Source: UBA12191 sp964422295
Lineage (GTDB): Bacteria; Planctomycetota; UBA8108; UBA1146
DNA: 48,474 nucleotides
Reading direction: 5' to 3'
NCBI GenBank assembly: GCA_964422295.1
Contig: CAYRAM010000019.1
Span: 1-48,474, forward strand
In this document: positions 43,165 through 48,474 of the stretch, in pieces
How positions within the stretch are numbered: position 1 is the stretch's first letter
Layout of the letters: the number at the start of each line of letters is the position of its first letter
The notes under the pieces: generated by a model
Told to the model about the DNA's origin: nothing
What the model saw: only the letters and a program-made list of their open reading frames with translations
The model's database searches: none
Program-made: the position numbers and the translations under genes

Positions 43165-46100
43165 TTATGGGCAATTCGGGTAATCGACGCAGTCCAATGC
43201 ATCTGGGGTCGGATCAGGTCCGCAACCGGGGTAGGGGGGAGGAGGAGAGTCTCCACTGCTGAAGAGGAAGGTGAGTACATAGATCCCGTCGCCGATGTTG
43301 AGTTGCCCATCGTCATTGGAATCGCATGCGTCTTCGCACGAGCCTGGGAGGGGAGCTCCACCGAACAAGTGAGTGAGATAACCGATGACGTCGCCGATAT
43401 CGATCGATCCATCCTGATTGCAGTCTCCACGAATGAATTCAGGTTCGGGCTCTCCAATGATGACGTCGCAGCAGGTCGCATCGGCCTCGGTGCTTCCACA
43501 GAGACCGACGACGCAAAAGGACCAGGTTCCATCCGGCAGAGGATCCGAGACATACTGGGTCGCAGATCCAATAAGCGTTTCGATCACCAAAGTCCCGAAC
43601 TGGATTCGAATGGCGGTGTAGTTGACGGGATTGCTCCAGGTTAGAGTGACCTGTGAGTTGGAAACAGTGCAGCTGAGAGGTTCTACACGGGGGCATTCGC
43701 TGGTGCCGCAGGTGTTGGAAGGTGGTGCCTCAAGGGGACCACATACTCCGACGACCCAATATGTGGTTGGCTCTGGGGCCGGAAAGTTGTCAAAGAAAGT
43801 GGTCTGGTCGCCAGCAACCGTGCCGATGAGGCCATCGAGATCACTGAAGATTTGAATCTCGGAATAGGTGTCGTTGTTGGTCCAGTCAAGCTGCATAGCG
43901 ACGGCACTTTCTGTGCATACGAGATCGGTCACCCCCTCACAGGTTGCAGGATTGAAGGAAACATTGTCAAAGGTGGTTTCACCAGGTTCCCCCAAATCAT
44001 TTGGTGAGAGTGTGCCCATGTTGAGCCGGTAATTTCCACCGGGCGAATCAAAGATGAGCGATTCAGTAGCGCTCTCTCCGTCGGTTCCTGAAAGAAAGGG
44101 ATTACCATTGACTAGATCACCATTCGGATCGAGGAGTTGGTAAAAGGCCAGATCAGAGTCATTGCCGGGACTTGAGAGACTCCAATCAAAATTGAGTTCC
44201 AGGATGCCTGCAGGAAGATTGATGAGTTGTGAGATGAAACTGGAAGCACCTTCCCCGTCATCGCCCGCAGTCACAGCCGCTGCTCCACTTGAAAAATCAA
44301 CGGAGCCGTTTTCGGTGCGGTCAGTGAAGCACCAGGGCTCCCCAGTCGAGTCGCTGAAATCACCGTTGGTCAATGGTCCCGGTGGTAGATCACAGTTGAT
44401 TTCGAAGTTGTCGAAGGCTGCGACTCCTGGTCCACCCAACCCGTTCTGGGTGTAGGCTCCACATTGAAGGATATAATCGCCGCTGAATGGACCACTCCCG
44501 CTGAAGGGCATGTTGACCGATCCAGCATCCTGAGTAGGAAATGTCGAGAGGACGTGAGGGCCGTCAACCACTGAAAGCCCGGTATCGGCATCGATCAGAT
44601 CCCAGCGAGGTTGATCATCATTCGCTCCACTGGGGAACCAGAACCAGTCGAAACTGACCCTGTGAGAGACGACATCAAAGGTGGTGAATCGTTGGAAATT
44701 GTGGCTGAAAATGATTCCTTCATCGGCATCAGCGCTGAAGACCTGTGCGGCACCGTTCTCGAATAGTCTGAAGCCGCTGCTGTTTTGATTGTCGAAGCAC
44801 CAATGGTCTCCGGAGGCAGAAAAATCGCCATTTCGCAACGAATGAGGTGGGGCGAAGTCTTCAACGAAATTCACATTGAGATTAAAAACGCCTGGTCCGT
44901 TGTTTGGGGCTGCACCTGAGTAGTTACTTACACGGATGATGACCGTCTCTCCTGTGATCAACTCTCTGGATACGTAGGAGTCCCGTCTGTCACCCTGATC
45001 AATCCCGTTGCAAATCGTTGTATTGTCAGATACCAAGTAATCGTCATTGCACTCGAGAGTGTTCAGGTCGGTTCCTGGACACGAATCGTGCAGGGAGAGG
45101 ACAGTGTCCGTCCCATTGTCGGTTCCCCCCAGATCGTTGGATCCGCAGGTGTCAACTTGCAGTGTTCCGTTACATGAAGCGGTGAATTGATACCAGACAT
45201 CTTTGTCTGTGGGTGCGCAGTTTGTCAAACCATCGGCGGTCGCACACCGGGTATCTCCGGTGAAACTGCCACCACTGCTGACATCGATGGCATCGGCGCA
45301 ATCGTCGTTTTCAGGGATCACCCCCACATTCAGAATGAATTGATCGGGGAAACCGCTAGGCCCCCCCCAGTGTGAGACGCGTATGATGAACGTGTCCCCT
45401 GCTTGAATCGGAGTCGCGACAAAAGAATCTCTTTGTGCTCCCAAATCCAAGCCAGAACAGGAAAAATTACCAAAAGAATCGTCATTGCAAGATAATGACG
45501 GAAGAAGTGTTGAACTATCAGCAGGGCAACCGTTGTGGATGGATAGCACCGAATCCAGTCCTGAATCTTGGCCGTGCAAATCGTTTGATCCGCAAGTGTT
45601 GGCGAAGAATATGCCATTGCAGGTGGCGGTGTAGGAGTAAAAGACATCGGGGGTGTTGTCTGACTGGCCGCAAAGATCTGCGCCACCACAGGCGGAGTTT
45701 GTCGAACAAACGGGATCGGCACAATCGATCAGGCCATCGAAATTGTCATCGATGCCGTTAGAACAGTTTTCTCCCCCTGTATCGTATGCTGCCCCATCGA
45801 GGGTTCCTAAGTGAGTACCGTCTTCGATCACGGTGGCAGAGGTGCACACGTCGTTAATACATTGGGGGCCGCTCAAACTTAGCCTGAAAGATCCAGTGGC
45901 ACCACCTACGCCAGATACTCTTATGAGAAAGCTGTTTCCTGCATTTACAGGCAATGTAAGTTGATCACCACTCCCACACACGTTGTTATTGCTACAAATA
46001 AGAGGCGCACCAAGATTATTCGGACAGACTGGGTCGCCAGCCGGAGTGAGTGCGTTGTACACCTCCAAAATGGTGTCAAACTCTGAATAGCAAGTATCTA

Positions 46101-47865
46101 TTACCATTAGATCATTGACTGGATTACCAAGAGGAGTGTACCGGAACCATACATCTGGAGAGCCGTTTGACGATCCACAGCTGCCGGTCGCATCGTAGGT
46201 GCTCCCTTCAGTACTGCCGATAAACCCTCCGGGGCAGATGTCTATTGGGGAAAAACACGGATTATTTATGGGGGGAGCGCAGGCGGGTCCGCCGACAGTA
46301 ATTGAGAAAATTCCGGGTATTCCTATAGGAGCAGCTACGCGGATCAATACAGGCTCCCCTGCAAGCAGAGGAACCGTGACTGTAGGGTTATTACTGGCAA
46401 TGTCGCAGGCCAACTGGTTAAAAGTGCCACCGGGGCAGCCGTCGTGAACGGAAAGACCAACATTGGGCATATTGGTGCTGGAAATTGAGAAGGTCACATT
46501 TCCATTTGCCGAAGGAGTGAAACTATACCAGACATCAGGACTTGGATTGATGTCGCAATCTGCAAAACCATCCTGGAAAGCGCCGACCGTAGTGCCGGAA
46601 TAAGTTCCGCTACAAATCGATATGGCATCTTCACATCTGTCGTTGATCACCCCTGGTTGCAAGCAGGAAAGGGTATCGCGAAATGTTTGAATGGTATTTA
46701 TTGTGGTCGCAGTGAATTGATTTCCACCATTTATAGTCGCATCCATCGTGAATGGTGGATTGGTGCACGCAGGATTACAGTGCGTAGCGGGAGCACTCCA
46801 ACTGTGTCCCAATTCATGGGCAGTTAAGTTTGTACACAATGAAAGATTTTGTGAGAAGTCGGATTCTGACCATCCATAGTGGCTTGTGATATCACAGACG
46901 CTTCCTACTGTAGCGACTCCGATAACGTTTACTAGATTGCCATTCCCATCGACCCCTTGAAATCCGGTGAGTCCTGTGAAGAGGTGAACTAAATCTCTTC
47001 CAACATTCGACTGATTGGCCTGCCATTCAGCGTTTAGTTGGGCTAAGAGATTATTAGCTGAATTGTTGGTACCGTCGTTGAAGTAGAGTGGGGGAGTCGC
47101 TTGTGAAGTTCTTATTACCATCGGCGATATAATTCTGTGTGAAATCTGAACATCTCGCTCATATTGCTGATTGACGATGTTGATCACCAGCTCAATCCGA
47201 TTTGCGGTTCTTATTTCACTGGAGAAATAATTTGTGAAAAAGGCGAAGTCGGCATCGATCGCGATGGCGGCAATGCAAAAATCTCCATTACAACCAGTGC
47301 CGCCCATCAGTCCTGGAGTGGGTGAACCTTGTGCGCCCTCGATGACTCCGCATAGCCCGTTGCTTGGCAGCACCTGATCACCCCGATAGACAACGTGATC
47401 ATTACGACTGAACCCCGTAAACCGTTCTGCCAGCGGTTCGATCCAGTAGGAAGTGCCGTTAGGCAGGACGATGTGAGCCCAAAGCCCCTCGATGTGTAGA
47501 GCACCGGCGACGTCTGAACCCTTGTGATTAGCGACCGTTCCCCGGAAGGTGCGCACCGGGCCAGGGTCGGTAAAGATGGTATTGCCGTTTGCGTCGGTAC
47601 TCTGAATCATGAAGTCAGCATCCCGGACCGAACGGGGTAGCAGTTGAAGGAGGACGATTTTGTCTTCTATCGGCACCGCCACCTCGAGAAAACCATCGAC
47701 CTCATCGGGAATATCGAGCTCGATTTGCCGGGATCCCATGACCCCCAGGAGTTGATCGATGTCTTTCAGGGATGGCTGTGCCGAGACTGAGGATCCCATG
47801 GTCGACAGCAGTAATGCTCCCATGATGAATAACAATAGGGCACCCGTTGAATTGGATGAAGACAT
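43165..47865 (-). CDS. Giant secreted metalloprotease with repeat domains and dockerin-like tail
   Basis: A 1,566-residue exported protein. It has a signal peptide (GALLLFIMGALLLSTMGSSVSA), a prodomain to about 200, then a metzincin-like catalytic domain with HELGHSWSAPATHC (about 350), resembling reprolysin-type enzymes. Five or more PPC-like repeats of 120-130 residues follow (each beginning DRCEDAI, NDVCTSAT or NDDCADAI and containing DVWYSF-type strands and GSNDL), then two jelly-roll-like beta domains, fibronectin-type segments and a C-terminal dockerin pair (GDCNQDGSIDIGDVIGYL; DSNDDGQLNIGDGIYVLTFL) ending in CGPDPT. AGGAGGT lies just before the ATG. The third zinc ligand is unusual: Ala occupies the normal third His position, with a His two residues later. 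Confidence 0.85.
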   Translation of the reverse strand: MSSSNSTGALLLFIMGALLLSTMGSSVSAQPSLKDIDQLLGVMGSRQIELDIPDEVDGFLEVAVPIEDKIVLLQLLPRSVRDADFMIQSTDANGNTIFTDPGPVRTFRGTVANHKGSDVAGALHIEGLWAHIVLPNGTSYWIEPLAERFTGFSRNDHVVYRGDQVLPSNGLCGVIEGAQGSPTPGLMGGTGCNGDFCIAAIAIDADFAFFTNYFSSEIRTANRIELVINIVNQQYERDVQISHRIISPMVIRTSQATPPLYFNDGTNNSANNLLAQLNAEWQANQSNVGRDLVHLFTGLTGFQGVDGNGNLVNVIGVATVGSVCDITSHYGWSESDFSQNLSLCTNLTAHELGHSWSAPATHCNPACTNPPFTMDATINGGNQFTATTINTIQTFRDTLSCLQPGVINDRCEDAISICSGTYSGTTVGAFQDGFADCDINPSPDVWYSFTPSANGNVTFSISSTNMPNVGLSVHDGCPGGTFNQLACDIASNNPTVTVPLLAGEPVLIRVAAPIGIPGIFSITVGGPACAPPINNPCFSPIDICPGGFIGSTEGSTYDATGSCGSSNGSPDVWFRYTPLGNPVNDLMVIDTCYSEFDTILEVYNALTPAGDPVCPNNLGAPLICSNNNVCGSGDQLTLPVNAGNSFLIRVSGVGGATGSFRLSLSGPQCINDVCTSATVIEDGTHLGTLDGAAYDTGGENCSNGIDDNFDGLIDCADPVCSTNSACGGADLCGQSDNTPDVFYSYTATCNGIFFANTCGSNDLHGQDSGLDSVLSIHNGCPADSSTLLPSLSCNDDSFGNFSCSGLDLGAQRDSFVATPIQAGDTFIIRVSHWGGPSGFPDQFILNVGVIPENDDCADAIDVSSGGSFTGDTRCATADGLTNCAPTDKDVWYQFTASCNGTLQVDTCGSNDLGGTDNGTDTVLSLHDSCPGTDLNTLECNDDYLVSDNTTICNGIDQGDRRDSYVSRELITGETVIIRVSNYSGAAPNNGPGVFNLNVNFVEDFAPPHSLRNGDFSASGDHWCFDNQNSSGFRLFENGAAQVFSADADEGIIFSHNFQRFTTFDVVSHRVSFDWFWFPSGANDDQPRWDLIDADTGLSVVDGPHVLSTFPTQDAGSVNMPFSGSGPFSGDYILQCGAYTQNGLGGPGVAAFDNFEINCDLPPGPLTNGDFSDSTGEPWCFTDRTENGSVDFSSGAAAVTAGDDGEGASSFISQLINLPAGILELNFDWSLSSPGNDSDLAFYQLLDPNGDLVNGNPFLSGTDGESATESLIFDSPGGNYRLNMGTLSPNDLGEPGETTFDNVSFNPATCEGVTDLVCTESAVAMQLDWTNNDTYSEIQIFSDLDGLIGTVAGDQTTFFDNFPAPEPTTYWVVGVCGPLEAPPSNTCGTSECPRVEPLSCTVSNSQVTLTWSNPVNYTAIRIQFGTLVIETLIGSATQYVSDPLPDGTWSFCVVGLCGSTEADATCCDVIIGEPEPEFIRGDCNQDGSIDIGDVIGYLTHLFGGAPLPGSCEDACDSNDDGQLNIGDGIYVLTFLFSSGDSPPPPYPGCGPDPTPDALDCVDYPNCP

Positions 47866-48111
47866 GATACCTCCTATGGAGTAGTCACGATGATTTCGAA
47901 ATGATGAGATTTGGAGAGCCGTAGGTGAAGTCTTTCAAAGAGCCCATGAAGTACTTCACACCTCACAAAACAGGCATGTATCGTAGCAAGATAGTTTGGA
48001 AAAGAAATCTACCAGACACTCAAGGATTTAAAACCATAGCATTGACGTAACTGGCCACGGATGTGTCAGTTGTAGTTGTGCAAATGTCTCTGCAAGGATT
48101 CCGATGCTAAA
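47866..48111. other. AT-rich leader of the metalloprotease gene
   Basis: About 245 bp between the metalloprotease start and the small membrane gene end. It is visibly poorer in G+C than the rest of the window and holds the protease ribosome site AGGAGGT (47869-47875). I could not fix a -35/-10 pair with confidence. The 60-bp repeat copy begins just beyond it. Confidence 0.6.
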
Positions 48112-48420
48112 TTAGAGGCTGAGCGCGACGATTCCTCCGGCGACCGTTGCCAGCGCCAGCAGTACACTGATGGGCCACCACCACAGGAACACTCTTTGAA
48201 GTAGCATGAAGCGCAGGCCGATGGTGATGGCGATCAGGTTGGCGATGGCTGCGCCGATCAGCAGCACCATGCCGACATCGGCCAGGTAGTTCGAAGCATT
48301 GCCGGTGCGGCCGAGGATCAGCGAGATCCCGCCAAACAACGCCGCCCCCCCGACCACCGCCATCGCCACGGTCCCGGCAAAGATACGCCCCCCGGATGAA
48401 ATCGGATCGTCTGTTGCCAT
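48112..48420 (-). CDS. Small integral membrane protein
   Basis: A 102-residue protein with three hydrophobic helices: FAGTVAMAVVGGAALFGGISLIL, ADVGMVLLIGAAIANLIAITIGL and WWWPISVLLALATVAGGIVAL. No family is recognised and no function can be given. ATG at 48420 is preferred; the frame is open to 48471 near the window edge, so a longer N-terminus cannot be excluded. The last 19 codons (48116-48175) are duplicated at 43039-43098. Confidence 0.65.
   Translation of the reverse strand: MATDDPISSGGRIFAGTVAMAVVGGAALFGGISLILGRTGNASNYLADVGMVLLIGAAIANLIAITIGLRFMLLQRVFLWWWPISVLLALATVAGGIVALSL
48116..48175. repeat. 60-bp direct repeat, right copy
   Basis: Identical to 43039-43098. Here it is part of the intact small membrane protein gene, coding for its C-terminal helix and stopping one codon before TAA. 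The two copies are 5,077 bp apart and bracket the metalloprotease gene. Confidence 0.95.
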
Positions 48421-48474
48421 GGGTTGATCATAGCGTTTCCCGGGAAGGGGCAGCAGCAGGTTTGTCGACAAGAA

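Noticed and set aside
43035..43571. Minus-strand open frame across the left 60-bp repeat
   Set aside because: It lies antisense or out of frame within the metalloprotease 3' end; only the last 19 codons have meaning, as a duplicated fragment.

Overview
The window looks like chromosomal DNA of a bacterium of the Planctomycetota or a close relative. Several things point there: a DUF1800/DUF1501 gene pair, an ASPIC/UnbV FG-GAP protein next to a multihaem cytochrome, tricorn-like S41 protease sequence, secreted proteins ending in dockerin-like tails of the form CGPDPT...DC, frequent TTG and GTG starts, and long secreted proteins with cysteine-rich repeats. This assignment comes from family content only; there is no rRNA. 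Coding is dense on both strands and there is no phage, IS element or CRISPR array.

Layout. 1-1544: the 3' part of a repeat-rich protein, cut by the window edge. 1618-3505: a nucleotide-salvage operon (cytidine deaminase, uracil PRTase, hypoxanthine PRTase), facing a sigma-54 activator whose upstream region holds an FNR-like dyad. 4783-4890: tRNA-Asn with a hairpin. 5190-10231: a MacAB-TolC-type export operon, then an ArsR-family regulator. 10726-14055 (minus): DUF309, TruC, GT39 and PAP2 genes, coupled by overlapping TTG and GTG starts. 14215-19827 (minus): a dockerin-tailed secreted protein, an ASPIC/UnbV protein and a pentahaem cytochrome. Then an alpha/beta hydrolase, an MscS channel, and an adjacent topoisomerase VI B-A pair whose B subunit has a lysine-rich tail. 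25340-30351: a Nudix hydrolase, divergent from an operon of a thioredoxin-fold protein, arginase and two SPFH proteins. 30390-37448 (minus): bacilliredoxin, a ZIP-permease fusion, DUF1501/DUF1800, class I aldolase and a tiny bL37-like ribosomal protein. 37536-40898 (minus): a tricorn-like S41 protease gene broken by one in-frame TAG. Then DUF2270, a TPR protein, tRNA-Val, a very large secreted metalloprotease and a small membrane protein.

Two signals stand out. First, the thioredoxin-fold gene at 25965-27017 is interrupted by a single in-frame TGA exactly where the first cysteine of the CxxC motif should be (reading Sec-Pro-Pro-Cys). An 8-bp stem-loop follows 15 nt downstream, so it is a strong candidate for an undescribed selenoprotein fused to a helical C-terminal domain. 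Second, the 5-kb metalloprotease segment lies between perfect 60-bp direct repeats that copy the 3' end of the neighbouring membrane-protein gene, as if it had been inserted as a unit.
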